Source: Oncomelania hupensis
Lineage: Eukaryota > Mollusca > Gastropoda > Littorinimorpha > Pomatiopsidae
Assembly (NCBI GenBank): GCA_036898135.1
Contig: CM072511.1
Location: 80,974,058 to 81,038,057, forward strand
DNA: 64,000 nt
Direction of reading: 5' to 3'
Below, one piece after another: positions 25,648 to 36,222 of this stretch. The number at the start of each line of letters is the position of its first letter. Positions within the stretch are counted from its first letter, which is position 1. Under the pieces are notes generated by a model that was not told where the DNA came from, did not search any database, and saw nothing but the letters and a program-made list of their open reading frames with translations. The position numbers and the translations under genes are program-made.

Positions 25648-25655
<8 letters not shown>
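22285..25655 (+). mobile_element. RTE-type LINE, near intact
   Basis: A full element with a leader containing GTGTCGTAAGAGGCGACTAAC, one long ORF (22577-25636) and a (GGATA)n tail. It is inserted in a TTA microsatellite, which continues on the other side. Compared with the copies at 2848 and 7399, the first 15 bases are inverted (TGCCCGAACCCACAG at 22285-22299). A run of 26 T at 22535-22560 replaces a short T run seen in the 2848 copy. It is the reference copy for at least eight other fragments in the window. Confidence 0.93.
22577..25636 (+). CDS. RTE LINE endonuclease / reverse transcriptase polyprotein
   Basis: An uninterrupted ORF of 1019 residues from ATG 22577. A longer in-frame start at 22496 would run through a poly-Phe stretch made by the T run, so the later start is preferred. 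It would nick target DNA and copy its own RNA into the nick. The N-terminal APE-like endonuclease starts at GTWNVRTL and contains QAYAPTSD, QGDWNAKVG and IGSDHD near its end. A central reverse transcriptase follows, with GKSAGVDNIPAELL, VFIDFKKAFDRVW, GVRQGCLLSP and the catalytic FADD (codon near 24837). The C-terminal part has FLYACEAWTL, GHVTRSSGLAK and RGRPKKRWED, as in other CFDP2-like RTE proteins. The stop codon lies inside the GGATA tail. Catalytic motifs look complete; whether it is active is unknown. Confidence 0.93.
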   Translation: MMRLSTNSMPDRSSPGYTRTAPSVGHQDGGEKYATDGQISKIRTRNNIVIGTWNVRTLTAEGKLEELAHELDHYRWNVLGISELRWKGLGETTTDKGHKLYFSGRDDRHEHGVGFLVHKNILATVMGCRPVSSRLITIRLRATPFNITIIQAYAPTSDYEDSEVEDFYENIQAVLDQVPKKDIVIVQGDWNAKVGQDAHHNWGDTCGPHCNNETNDRGLRLLEFARYNNLVLANTLGLHKKSRRWTWHSPGGEHHNQIDYIMVKKRFRSSINIGRTRTFPGADIGSDHDLVMMSFRLHLKRVNTAKCTRLKFDLDKLQDPEVAKIFQATIGGKFAPLLILGAGEVDVNTMTNTFNSAVTDAATEILGKHRPKKKPWITPELLDLCDKRRELKKKKNASQGADVYRKINNDIRKGMRTAKENWIEDQCQEIENNLNKNNSKKAYQTVKRLTSVKQPKVSTIQSKSGICLTEEQEVLDRWTEYCSDLYNHTPNGDPSVLACTESREEEEILPILREEVEAAVQSLKKGKSAGVDNIPAELLQAGGEAMTDALTIICNKIWQSGEWPTPWTQSLVITLPKKGNLQECENYRTISLISHPSKVLLKIILNRLKPQAEQIIAEEQAGFMAGRSTTEQIFNLRIICEKYLQHQQHLYHVFIDFKKAFDRVWHAALWATMKVYNISPKIIKVIKSLYDKATSAVLHNSVIGNWFRTTIGVRQGCLLSPTLFNIFLERIMSDALPDHEGTVSIGGRAISNLRFADDIDGLAGEEQELEQLVQRLDTTSRAYGMEISAEKTKMMTNNTNGINTDIKVQGQSLNTVHSFKYLGAIVSDNGSRQEVLSRIAQTTAALTRLKPIWKDRTISLHSKVRLLRSLVISIFLYACEAWTLTADLQRRIQSMEMRCYRRLLCISYTQHITNVEVRQTITQAIGQHDDLLTVVKKRKLRWYGHVTRSSGLAKTILQGTVQGGRRRGRPKKRWEDNIREWTGLTLSEAMRAAEDRERWSMLVKRSSVVPLRPSGYGIG

Positions 25656-25708
<53 letters not shown>
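25648..25708 (+). repeat. (TTA)n microsatellite
   Basis: A pure TTA run that continues the array interrupted by the LINE. Confidence 0.95.
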
Positions 25709-25711
<3 letters not shown>

Positions 25712-26165
25712 AGGATTGGGATGGGGTGGTACGTGTAGGTAAATGGGGCTACGCGTAGGTTTAAAGGGGCATGGGTAGGCATAGCGGGGATACGGGTATA
25801 TATAAGGGGGTATGGTAATGGTCGATTCCTTTCATCCATACCTGCGAAACGATCAACGGGGAAGTATCAAGGAGGGTACAGGTAGGTTACAAGGGGGGGG
25901 GGGGGGGGGGTACGGAAGGTATCAAGGGGGTATAGGGAGGTATCAAGTGGATTCGGGGAGGTATCAAGGAGGTATGGTGAGGCATCATGGGGGGGGGGGG
26001 GGACGGGGAGATATCAGGGGGGGGGGTATGGTGAGGTATCAAGGGGGATATGGGGAGGTATCATCGTCCAAAAATTAATGAAACTCGCAGACAACAGTTG
26101 CCTCTCTGTCTACATTTTAAACAGCAACCTGTGTACCCTGACTTGCCAGGGTACAAAAACCACTA
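25709..26165 (+). repeat. G-rich GGTATCAAGG-type repeat unit
   Basis: Degenerate tandem units of about 15-25 bp (GAGGTATCAAGGGGG) with several long G runs. They are preceded by CCAAGGATTGGGATGGGG and followed by a short hairpin (TGTACCCTG...CAGGGTACA, about 26133-26156). The reverse complement of the whole unit is at 58885-59570 and, in part, 59757-59947 and 62768-63060. Confidence 0.8.
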
Positions 26166-26390
26166 GTCTAATATAATGAAATAATTTGGGTGGTCGCAGA
26201 TTCCATGATCCCAAATGTTACCAGTTTTAATGGAGCGTGTTAATCATGGCTAATCAATACTACGAATGCAAAATTTTCTTCCTAAAAGCTAACAAAATAA
26301 TAGCGGGAAAATTTATACTTCTTGAAAACAAAAGCACGCGCATGGGGTGCGTCGAATATTTTGGTATGCACTGAGTGTTACCGGCAGGTG

Positions 26391-26394
<4 letters not shown>

Positions 26395-26473
<79 letters not shown>

Positions 26474-26474
26474 G
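26395..26474 (+). repeat. (ATC)n microsatellite
   Basis: A pure ATC run giving poly-His/Ile/Met ORFs that are not genes. Confidence 0.95.
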
Positions 26475-26822
26475 TCATCATTATCATCGTAATAATTTGT
26501 ACGTACCTTTACATGCACAGCTGCTTTATATTTGCTTTCCTTTTTCTATTTACATTTATATTTGTTCCTATTGTTAGTTTCATTTTGTAGTAGACAAGGA
26601 ATCCGCTGTGTTCTATTATCTTTTTGCCTTTCCAGGAAATCAAAACAATAGTCTGATCGATTCCACCATTCATTGTTGTTGTGGCTGCTACAATTACTTC
26701 AAGAAGCTAAAGTAACGTTTTCAGTGCACATTAGTTTTAAGTAAAATCGGCTAAGAAAACTTAATAGTTGTACACATATTTCTAAACTGATTTCATAATC
26801 AAAGATCAAACATCGGTCCCAT

Positions 26823-27266
26823 ACTATCCTATCCTATCCCATAACTCGGAGGTCGTAGGGGCACCACAGATGATCGTTTAACCAGCGTACTCCATCTTTC
26901 TCTATCCTCAGCAACCCTGATTGTTTCGCTCAGTGTCAAACCAGTCCATTCTCGAATGTTGTCCTCCCACCTCTTTTTCGGTCTCCCTCTTCTTCTACCT
27001 CCTTGCACTGTGCCTTGCAGGATAGTCTTTGCAAGACCTGATGATCTGATGACGTGGCCATACCATCGGAGTGTCCGTTTTATCACCACTGTGAGCAGGT
27101 CATCGTGTTGTCCAATGGCTTGTGTGATGGTCTGTCGGACTTCGTCGTTGGTGATGTGCCGGGTATAGGAAATGCCCAGAAGTCTTCTTTAGCACCTCAT
27201 CTCCATGCTTTGTATTCTTCGGTGGAGATCTGATGTGAGGGTCCATGTTTCGCAAGCATATAGGTA
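26823..27266 (-). mobile_element. RTE LINE 3'-end fragment
   Basis: The minus strand encodes the final ~85 residues almost intact (RWYGHVIRSSGLAKTILQ, RGRPKKRWEDNIREW) with the CCTAT tail at the left. It is truncated at about 27266, within the region encoding YACEAWTL. Confidence 0.9.
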
Positions 27267-27359
27267 GTATACTTTTTTGTTTTAAGTGTTATAATACTTG
27301 AGTTTGTTCATAGGTATAGTTTTACATACAAAACACAATATTATAAACTAGAAATTAAA

Positions 27360-28040
27360 GATTGCAACTGTGCTGGGCCAGGGGAAGGGGGGGAGGAGAA
27401 GGGGATGGGGAGAAGAAAGAATACAGGGTGGGGGTGGGGAGGAGTGAAAGTGACCAGGAGGGAATAATACAGGGTGTTCCAAAAGTCTTGGGCACATTTT
27501 GACATTGAATATTTCCGAAACTATTAAGGATATAAAAACGCATCTGGTAAATTCAGAAAGCTTGTAATCTCAATTTTTACATGAAATGTTCAAAGATGTT
27601 CAATGTGAGCACCATTGGTCACACGATACACATCAAGCCGATAGTCAAATTCTTGCCAAACGCGTCCCAGCATTTTCTGGTTGAGTGAACGCCATTAATG
27701 GGTCTGAAAAGAAATTAAAAAAAATCAACAGCTTTACAAAAAACTTAATGTAATTAGCTTTAAAATGGCACAACTTTTATCTTACTACCATTCATGGTAA
27801 TTGAGATATGGGGACTTCAAATGTGCCCAAGACTTTTGGAACACCCTGTACAATGGGAAAGTGACCGCAGAGGAAGTGGTCACGGGGGTGGATGGGTGAC
27901 GGGGGGGGGGGGGGTAGAGGAAGCCGGGGAGGAAGTCGGCTAGGCGGGGAAAGACTGGGGAGGGAAAGACAGGGGAAAATGTCCGATGAGAAAGTGACCG
28001 GTGGGGGGTGGAGGGGGAGGGAAGAGAAAGTGACTGATAA
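27360..28040 (+). repeat. Purine-rich degenerate minisatellite, split by a mariner-type MITE
   Basis: G/A-rich sequence has scattered GAAAGTGACC units and a run of 14 G at 27901-27914. The small ORFs in it (Gly/Arg-rich) are compositional. A TA-flanked MITE interrupts it at 27470-27848. Confidence 0.7.
27470..27848 (-). mobile_element. Tc1/mariner-type MITE with transposase remnant
   Basis: The inverted ends begin CAGGGTGTTCCAAAAGTCTT and match over about 29 bp, flanked by TA on both sides. On the minus strand, around 27590-27690, the sequence LNQKMLGRVWQEFDYRL then RVTNGAHIEHL and a stop resembles the C-terminus of an IS630/Tc1/mariner-type transposase. This is therefore an internally deleted copy rather than a de novo MITE. 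Confidence 0.85.
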
Positions 28041-28807
28041 TCAGCAAATAGGCCTACGATGGAACGGAAAGGCGGCCACTATCCCATGGCCCAGATAGTT
28101 CCTATGACATTTGAACAAAATCTGTCCAGTGGTTCCTGAGATATGACTAATTTGCAGCTATATGTGTGAGCGTCTTCCTGTCTTATTGCTTCTTCTAAAA
28201 TCATTTCTTGACAGTCAAATCAAGAAATTTCTATTCATACCAGTGGCTGAAGAAAGATTTGATTGCAGTTTTCTTTGACAGTACTAGTATTTATAATTGT
28301 GACCATGCGGGCTACAATACTCTCGTTGTCGCCGAAATTGCACAGACCATATCTATGGAGACTGTTGCGCTTGCAATTTCGCTTTCTACCCGTCACCGGT
28401 GATCGATGAAGTAAGAATAGTCGACTATTGGAGCGGAGTTTGTGATGATTGTTGCTGGTGGTAACGCGGCCAAATAACAGCAACGATCAATAATATAACG
28501 TGACAGAAGAAGGGAACTACAAATATACCCACCCTCCAATTCTCCCCCTCTCCCTCCTCCCTCAACACACACACTTCTCACTCGGCATCTTATCCTCAGT
28601 AGCAGTAGGCCTAATAGGAAATGTAAATAGTGTGGATTGGTGTGGGTATGTATTTTTATGGTCCGTGTTTCCTGTTTTTATATGCGCGATTTGATCGATA
28701 GTCATTGTATTGCATGCCTCTTCTTACACTTTGTAGCCATTGACTGCTGTTGTGTAATATCGGTTTTACAACGCTATGCACATAATGTTTTAACTGTGAT
28801 GTTACCC
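28041..28807. other. No gene seen
   Basis: Short overlapping ORFs on both strands lack recognisable domains. Near 28100-28150 there is a decayed dispersed-repeat signature (ACATTTGAACAAAATCTGTCC...GGTTCCTGAGATATG). Confidence 0.35.
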
Positions 28808-28947
28808 ACAACATTCGAGAATGGACTGGTTTGACACTGAGCGAAGTCATCAGGGCTGGTGAGGACAGAGAAAGATGGAGTATGCTGGTTAAACGATCAT
28901 CTGTGGTGCCCCTACGACCTCCGGGTTACGGGACAGGATAGGATAGG
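28808..28947 (+). mobile_element. RTE LINE 3'-terminal fragment
   Basis: Encodes FENGLV-type remnants of the last ~40 codons (ATTCGAGAATGGACTGG onward) and ends in GGATAGGATAGG. It is severely 5'-truncated. Confidence 0.88.
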
Positions 28948-29009
28948 CTGGTATAGGTTACCCATTTTACATATCTACAGTTTGTTATTAAATGTGACTA
29001 CTTTATTAA

Positions 29010-29093
29010 TTATGTGTGTGTATGTGTGTGTATGTGTATGTGTGTGTGTGTGTGTGTGGGTGTGTGTGTGTGTGTGTGTATGTGTGTGTGTAT
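29010..29093 (+). repeat. (TG)n microsatellite
   Basis: An impure TG run with TATG interruptions. Confidence 0.93.
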
Positions 29094-29442
29094 TTTATGA
29101 TTCCTATGTATTTGTCTACAATGGATTAATACTGTGATTCCATAACTTGTCATATATGATTGATGTGAGTTTAATATTGTGTTTACCCAGTGCTGAATAC
29201 AAAATGATTACAACTTAGTGTATGACATGATCAATGCAGGCTCTACAAGTGAGGGGGTATTTTATTGTCGCCATGCCACCCCAAAATCCTTGTAACGTTT
29301 TACTTGGTGAATAAATAGTGGTATGTCTTACTACACAAAATATGATGTTCTTCAAATAATTTTATGATTTAAGCATCAACAAAGGAGATCAAAATCTATG
29401 TATTTTAAAAGAACATCAAGATTTTTTATTAAGTTTTCTTAC

Positions 29443-29443
<1 letters not shown>

Positions 29444-29515
<72 letters not shown>
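29444..29515 (+). repeat. (AAT)n microsatellite
   Basis: A pure AAT run. Confidence 0.95.
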
Positions 29516-29519
<4 letters not shown>

Positions 29520-31360
29520 CAAAAGGTAACCTTTTGGAGATGCTGTCATAGTCAAAACGAGGCTATATTAAAAGTTACTAGACAGAAATAAGGCGCCACA
29601 GGGGTTAAGAGCACTAGACCAAACCTTGAGCATAACAAGCTGTTTTTATTTGTACTATTTTTAAAAAAAAAATGGTGGGAGACGAACTTTGTTTTCTAAA
29701 GCACTTTTGCACTGAGTGCTAATCATTCCAGTAATAACAGGAAATGTAGGCTTTGTACAGTCTTGGTGACGCGACAAAGCGTGCAATGGTATAACTTCGC
29801 AAGGGTGAGGGTTGGGGAGTGGTTGTCATTCGGTCTCGGTCATGTCATCCATAACATCGAAATGCAAACTTATGGGTACTATAATCAACAGTTCATTTTC
29901 AGGTCTAACATCCTCTCATACATGCTCCAACGCTCAAGTTGGACCGAACTATAATTATATAAAAGCACAACACAAGAGCTTGTATGTGGACACGCGAGTG
30001 CCTATGCCTGTGACACGTGTCCCTTTAATACAGATAACCAAATGGAGACGTGTCACAGGAATAGGCGCTCACGTGTCCAGATTCAAGCGTCTGTGAAACA
30101 AAACTATCATTTTTGAGGGAGTCGTCTACGAGCTTGGTCATTATAGATACTCTTTAGTGCGTCTTGTTATACAAAATACAATGGGTTGATTTCAAAGAGC
30201 TCACATAAGCACTTTGGTGTTACAGAATGATTCCCTGTATTCTGCAGAGCTCAATGAGTTGAGTTGAGTTTTTTTGTTTTTGTTTTTTTTATCTCCATTA
30301 TATTTTTTGGGGACACTTTATTGTCCTTTTTTATCGGGAAATTCTGGGAAATTATACACCATTATCAGTATCTTCAATAAACTTTGCAATTGTTAGAGGG
30401 CGCAATGAATACCTTAAAATACAAACAAACAACAAGAACAACAACAAACAAGAAAAACACAGGATGACAAACCAGAAACTCGCACACATAGCTAAAAAAT
30501 CAGCAGTAATAAATTTCATGGCAATATTTTGTCTCGGCTTTATCCCAAAAGAAGCAAACTGAAAGATGGAATGATGATCCATCATCTGAACTATCTGCAA
30601 GCAAAACAATAATCAAAATCGATTCATCCAATTTTAAGATTCAACGCAAAACGTTTTTATAAATAATGAAGCGCGCCGATCTTGATTTTTTGAGAAAGTA
30701 CACAAAGGAATGATCTAAAATGCTTATTAGTATTTAAAGAATCTTTATAGTAAAAATATTCAAATTCGGTTCAGGTTTGGAGCAGTGGTCCGATTAGCCG
30801 ACCAGACGACCGACAACGGACAGATTCTGAATGATTGGTTATGAGTTACAGTATACCTAATGTCAACAAAATCGCTCAGCCGTTTCCTAATATTGAATTG
30901 TACGAAATAGTTCTGCAGAGCTTGGTAAAAGAGAATAATTTTCAAACCGACGCTTAACACTGATTCTGTATAGTCTGCAATTTATAGTCTTTAGCAACTG
31001 ACATGTTTTATGATTTCTCAGGTCAACAACTTTCGGGTCAGTTCTCATGTTAGAGCTTGTTTTAAGCGGTTCTAGTTTGTTAAAAAAAAATTCCTTTGAT
31101 GTTCGACACTTTTGCATGCTTTTAAAAAAAATGATATTTTGGTGCTAAATGGTTGAGTTATTATGATGGTCAATGTAGTTTAGTTATGTAATGGTGCAAT
31201 GTAGTTTAGGCAATTTCTGTTTGACAGGCCCCGCCATTTTTAGGTGACAGTTGACCGAAAACAACACAAATAAATACATTTCTCGCGATAAATATCAAAC
31301 AAATATATTTATTGATACCGACCTCAAACAGGGGTTTACAAAACATGTTTTTAAAAATTC
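29516..31360. other. No gene seen; one hairpin and an old dispersed repeat
   Basis: There are no supported ORFs. The hairpin at 29989-30077 is listed separately. About 30560-30960 resembles 57290-57680 (shared AGATTCAACGCAAAACG-like, GATCTAAAATGCTTA and GTCAACAAAATCGCT segments). It is thus an old dispersed repeat in both places. Confidence 0.45.
29989..30077. repeat. 34-bp inverted repeat with 20-nt loop
   Basis: The arms 29989-30022 and 30044-30077 pair with about four mismatches; the loop is 30024-30043. The stem-loop size is in the range of animal microRNA precursors, but foldback MITEs can look the same. No conserved microRNA seed is claimed. Confidence 0.7.
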
Positions 31361-31383
31361 ATTTATTTTCAATTATTTGGTTA

Positions 31384-31394
31384 TTTTCATTAAT

Positions 31395-31441
<47 letters not shown>
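31384..31441 (+). repeat. (GA)n microsatellite at the edge of the duplicated block
   Basis: A pure GA run. The sequence after it (CAGTGTGCTAATTACTATTATTTTG) matches that after the GA-rich tract at 46080-46120, which marks the left part of the tandem gene duplication. Confidence 0.9.
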
Positions 31442-31446
<5 letters not shown>

Positions 31447-32043
31447 AGTGTGCTAATTACTATTATTTTGTTTCACATAATGTAAGGTAAAGGTAAATTA
31501 ATTTTTATTGTTTGTTATTGCACAATGCACTGTTCAGAGAGGCGAAAACTTTCTTTAACTAAGTGCCAAAAGATCTAATTCCAAAAAAATATAATAAATC
31601 AAATAAATTCCTATCCTATCCTATCCTATCCTATCCTATCCTATCCTATCCTATCCTATCCTATCCTATCCTATTCTATTCTATCCTATCCTATCCTGTC
31701 CTATCCCGTAACTCGAAAGTCTTTGGGGCACCACATATTATTGTTTAACCAGCCTACTCCATCTTTGTCTGTCCTCAGCAACCTTCATATCTTCGCTCAG
31801 TGTCAAGCCAATCCATTCTCGAATGTTGTCTTCCCACTTCTTTTTCTGTCTCCCTCTTCTTCTGCATCCTTGCACCGTACATTGCAGGATGATCTTTGCA
31901 AGGGCTGATGTTCTCGCGATGTGGCCATACCATCGGAATTTCCGTTTCTTCATCACTGTGACCAAGTCATCACGTTGTTCAATGGCTTATGTGAAGGTCT
32001 GTCAGACTACGTTGTTGGTATTGTGCTGGGTAGAATCCCATAA

Positions 32044-32921
32044 TCCCCCGTTGGGGTGCCGGGGGTTTCAGTATAAATAGTATCCCCACTTTCTGGAAAT
32101 TTAGTGCTTTAAATTCCCACTGTCGCTGTCTTTCTCATTTGCTCTTTCTCATTCCTGCTCTTTTCTATCAATCTGCTATACTATCGTCTTCTTCGCCAGA
32201 CCAGTCTCTTACCTTTTTTCTTGAAAACTCTTCCGGTGTGACATCCTCACAGTTCCTAGTATCTTAGCTGGGCTGGGAGCGAATGGGAGCATTCTGATTG
32301 GTCGACGCGTTACAAAATTCGACGCATGCGCACAGTGCTATCATAGTCTTCGTAAGGTTTAGGGTTAAAGTTTGGGTTAGAGTTAAGAGTTTAGGGTTAG
32401 GGTTAGGGTTTGGGTTAGGGTTAGGGTTATGACACCTAAGAACTTCGTGAAAAAGCCGGCCCGACATGACCTGGCGCATGCGCAAATGCGCTCGGATAAA
32501 CTAGGAGACCCGGAACTTGAAGGATGTGACACCGGGACAAGACTCTTTGTTTGTGTATGAGATCTGTTGGATCAGCTTGGGAATATTGGACGCTTTCTGC
32601 CAGGTGGTCACTAGGGCTTCCTATGATGTTATTATTTAGCAATGTAGGCATTTTATATGTATGTGTTTTGTTGATAATATATAATGATGTTTGTATTCTA
32701 TTTTGTTTTTGTAAACGGGGGTTCGATAAGTTGGGGTGAAGCTTCAGCCGTCCCCTGCGTGGGATGTCTTTATTGTAAAGTGACTGGCTGGTGGAGGGCA
32801 TTTAGTTTTCCCACTAGGGTTGTTTCAGCAGATCATTTATGCGGATTGGGGTTGTCCGGTCCTGATTTGGCTCGGAAGAGTCCGCTGGACCTAAAGCAAC
32901 AATTATGTAATGTAATGTAAT
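32044..32921 (+). mobile_element. SINE-like retroelement, copy 3 (carries MITE)
   Basis: A plus-strand copy beginning CCCCCGTTGGGGTGCC, with TATAAATA 30 bases in and a (TGTAA)n tail. GAATCCCATAA at 32033-32043 and GATTCCCATAA at 32922-32932 are the target duplication, and the target is the RTE fragment. The 295-bp MITE at 32237-32531 interrupts it; without it the element is about 579 bp. Confidence 0.92.
32237..32531. mobile_element. CCGG-targeting MITE, copy 2
   Basis: The ends are TGTGACATCC and GGATGTGACA, with CCGG at 32233-32236 and 32532-32535. The empty site CTCTTCCGGGACAAG is seen in the SINE-like copy at 40050. The centre is a run of TTAGGG/TTTGGG variants (32360-32430). Homologous to 7439-7676. 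Confidence 0.9.
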
Positions 32922-32975
32922 GATTCCCATAAGTCTTCTGTAGCACCTCATCTCAATGCTTTGATTTCAAAGACA

Positions 32976-33550
32976 TAGACTAAATAATATAAATCAGGAC
33001 CACAAAATCAAGACCACAACTTCGCTGAAAGAGGACTCGCCCCTGATCCGCATGAAAGATCTGCCGAAACAACCCTAGTGGTAACACTGAAGGCACTCCA
33101 CCAGCCGGTTACTTTACAATAAAGAAATCCCACGCAGGAAACGCTGAGGCTATACTCTAATTTATCGAACCCCCGTTTACAAAAACAAAATAGAATATAA
33201 ACATCATTATAAAATATAAAAAAAACACATACATATAAAAAACCTACATTGCCAAACAAATAACATCATAGGAAGCCCCAGTGACCATGCACCTGGCAGA
33301 AAGCGTCCAAGATTCCCAAGCTGATCCAACAGACCTCACACACAAATGAGGAGTTTTGGAAGAGTTTTCAAGAAAAACGGTAGGTGACTGGTCTAGCGAA
33401 GAAGAAGATAGTATATTAGATTGATAGAACAGAGTAGGAATGAGAAAGAACAAAGGAGAAAGACAGCGACAGTGGGAATTTAAAGCACTAAATTTCCAGA
33501 GAGTGGGAATAATACTTTTATCTGAAACCCCCTGCACCCCCACGGGGGAG
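32976..33550 (-). mobile_element. SINE-like retroelement, copy 4
   Basis: A 575-bp minus-strand copy flanked by TTTCAAAGACA (32965-32975) and TTTCAGAGACA (33551-33561). It has the variant 3' region shared with copy 2. Confidence 0.87.
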
Positions 33551-33664
33551 TTTCAGAGACAGTAATATCAATGAAATTAAGTTCATCAATAGGTTAAAAA
33601 TGAACTATGAAAGTCAAAAGGGAACGGTGCAACCACTTTACTGATTTCCAAATTTGGCTGTACA

Positions 33665-33994
33665 TTATACAGTCACTTCATCATCACGCTGACTGTTATC
33701 TTGGAAGTCTTTTAGTTTCAACAATGGTTCAGGAGATGGAAGAGACTCCTCTTTCCCCCGAGGTCCATTCGGTTTTAGCAAGCCATTAGAATATTCAATA
33801 GCACAGCTATTTTCGACTTCTCTTTCTTCGATCTCTGTACGAGTTGTTTTGCCAAGGGATGTAAGCCTTTTCCGTACGATCAGTCGCGAGAAAAGCAGAA
33901 GACAGTTGAAGCAGAGTACTGACAGTATGGTCTCCCCTAGCATGACGTAAGCCAACCAGATGGCGCCGTGAACGTTCATTAGGTAGCCAATCAT
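33665..33994 (-). pseudogene. Copy A exon 6 (terminal)
   Basis: Encodes 109 residues starting MIGYLMNVHGAIWLAYVMLG (last helices), then the cytoplasmic tail to the stop. The acceptor TTTCAG precedes 33994. The tail diverges from copy B and is slightly longer. Confidence 0.85.
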
Positions 33995-34179
33995 CTGAAA
34001 TCAGAGGCAAAAAAGGAAGAGGTAGATCTATGCGATTTGTTGATTAACTATTATTAGAAACGCCATGACCACTGATCGGTCAACCAGTTCCAATAAACCT
34101 GCATGGAAACCAACCAAGCGCCAACAGTCATACCAGAGGTTTTCAATCAAGCCAAAAGTGTTGTTTCTAACTAACTCAC

Positions 34180-34326
34180 CATTGAATTGATAATACTAGC
34201 TGCAGCTGAGGCTATCATTACAGCGGAAGTGGCCTTGCCAGTCATGGGTAGCAACTCCGCTTCAGCCCAAGAAAGACCACTCGGGAAGATGGCTGCCATG
34301 GATGCGCCACCTAGAACGCTACTCAA
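34180..34326 (-). pseudogene. Copy A exon 5
   Basis: 147 bp, phase 0 at both ends, encoding SVLGGASMAAIFPSGLSWAE and TGKATSAVMIASAAASI. Acceptor TTTCAG, donor GTGAG. The exon itself is open. Confidence 0.87.
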
Positions 34327-34625
34327 CTGAAACGGTAGTCAAATGAATACATTAGAGCTTGCATAATGGTAAAAAGGATGCGGCATGACTTGAACAAATC
34401 AACTAAAAGACAAAAATATACCCAAAATACATGCTTTCTGCGTCACAAATTCAGTTTCTAGACGAAATTTGTTAGACCACAAGCACAAAACATTAATCCT
34501 AACACAATGTTCTACGTCTGCAAAATTGAGAACGCCATTTTTAAGGAGGTCTGTTAGTACATTATTCCTGTAATTGTTATAGTGTTTTTTAAAAACTCGA
34601 TTTCAACTGAGGTTATGGAACTCAC

Positions 34626-35612
34626 CCACAGCTCCCCCCCCCCCCCCCCCCCCAATGGACTGCAAACAACGAGGACAATAGGAAGCCGAAACAAGAGGAA
34701 ACGAGGAGGGCGAAGCAAACGGTCAAGAGCTGCACTTGGCTCAGACATCGGACAATGAAGATGCCGAGGAAGCGACTGACGGCGTATGAGATCCAGTAGA
34801 CGAAGGTGAGGAGAGCGCCCTCGGTCTTGCTCCATTGAACCTGGTGCACGACGTAGTAGGTCAAGAAAGAAGGAAAGTATCCTCTACTGAACAGTAGATA
34901 AAATAGAAGAAGCAGAGCCACAACATAGCCACGGCGTGTACAACCCTCGGCAACTCGTCTCAATCCTGCTTTGTCTTTAGTTCTCTGATTTCTAGAGATA
35001 TTTTTTCGTCGCAGTCATCTTCATGAGTTCTCTGGTGCTTGTTAGATCTGCGGTGTTGTTGTCGCTTTGTGCGCACATAGTCCATAGCGAATGGAAAGGC
35101 TGGTAGCAGAGCCACCAAGGCGCAGATTACAAAAGCGTAGTGAACTCGTGTTTTCTTGCCAAACTCTTCTTCATCGCTTTCTGCAGTAGCGTTGTTGACT
35201 GAAAAATCCTCTGGTATCGCCAATAATGATTTGTTCTTCAAGGCTGCATTCGTCCACTCAGTCTCGTTTATCCCCACAGTATATTCTTCAGCTCTGTCTA
35301 GGCTGGTGGTGCTCAAGCTAAGATTACCCATGAAGAAATCGTTGGTGCTGAGATTATTTGTGCTCAGACCGGTCATGGTGGGATTGCCCATGGCGAGATT
35401 ACTCGTGCTGAGATTGGTGTTGTTGAGACTGTTGATGGTGAGATTGTTGGCAATGATGAGTTGATCTAGGTTAGGGGTGGGCGCCAAGAAAGGTTCAATG
35501 ATGAGCGGAGCAACCAGCGCTCCCACGGCCCAGGTGAAATGGAGGGCCTGCATAGCCGTTGCCCGGTTTTGGACTTCCCGTTTCCATGTTCTTAACAAAT
35601 CAGCGTTACCCA
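34626..35612 (-). pseudogene. Copy A exon 4 (stop, frameshift, poly-G)
   Basis: The main exon, 16 bp longer than its counterpart. It starts GNADLLRTWKREVQ and carries the large Asn-rich extracellular loop and five helices. It contains an in-frame TGA at 34960, a 1-base deletion near 34875, and a homopolymer of 20 (34634-34653) next to the donor. Confidence 0.87.
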
Positions 35613-36222
35613 CTGGGGACAAACAACCAAACAGAACAAAAATGAGAGGTAGTTTTGGGATCCGAAGATAGGACGACACAATTTAACATTAAAAAGAAGA
35701 TTTGTATGGTATGCAATAAATGTATTAACAAACGTCTTAAAATGATTAGGTTTGAATGAAGGCAATCCATTTTTCATTCCTGTTTAAGGATTTAAGGTCT
35801 TTGCAAAGTAGACGACGACGAAGAAGAAGACCATAGGCTAATAGTAATGCAGTACGACTCTGCTGTCCGATCTATTAAAAAAAAAATGATGCATAGCTTT
35901 TGTTTTGTTCGTGTTTTTATTTTCACAAGAAGAAGAGAGTAAATGTCTAATTTAGTCCAGTTAGTCATTTATAAAGCCAAGAACATATAACTGACTGTCA
36001 ATCATTTCTGCGGGTAAAAGGCGCTCTGAGGTTCTATGCATGCTTCAGAGGTGAAACTAAGAACGCTAGTCTAATAATGAGGTTTGAACACAAACTAATT
36101 CCCTATAATAAACCAGTCAGCTAGTCGGCTTGACAAAAAAAAAGCAGCGCTATAGTCAGTCAGTCAGAGAGTTCATAAACAAACCAGTCACTAAGCTTCT
36201 TCAATCTCTGTTAATCTCGTAC

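Larger units (their letters stand above)
31611..32964 (-). mobile_element. RTE LINE fragment with expanded tail, split by a SINE-like element
   Basis: The (CCTAT)n tail is expanded to about 97 bp (31611-31707). Minus-strand 3' ORF sequence follows to about 32043 (RWYGHIARTSALAK, RQKKKWEDNIREW). The SINE-like element 32044-32921 then intervenes, and the LINE resumes at 32922-32964 (AAGTCTTCTGTAGCACC). Confidence 0.9.

Noticed and set aside
32360..32430. Interstitial telomere
   Set aside because: TTAGGG variants lie inside a MITE that has its own ends and CCGG duplication; the other copy (7560) has the same array. They belong to the element.
35156..35464. 102-aa plus-strand ORF, also at 47994-48302
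   Set aside because: Conserved in both paralogs only because it is the antisense of the repeat-rich loop of transporter exon 4; no start context or domain.
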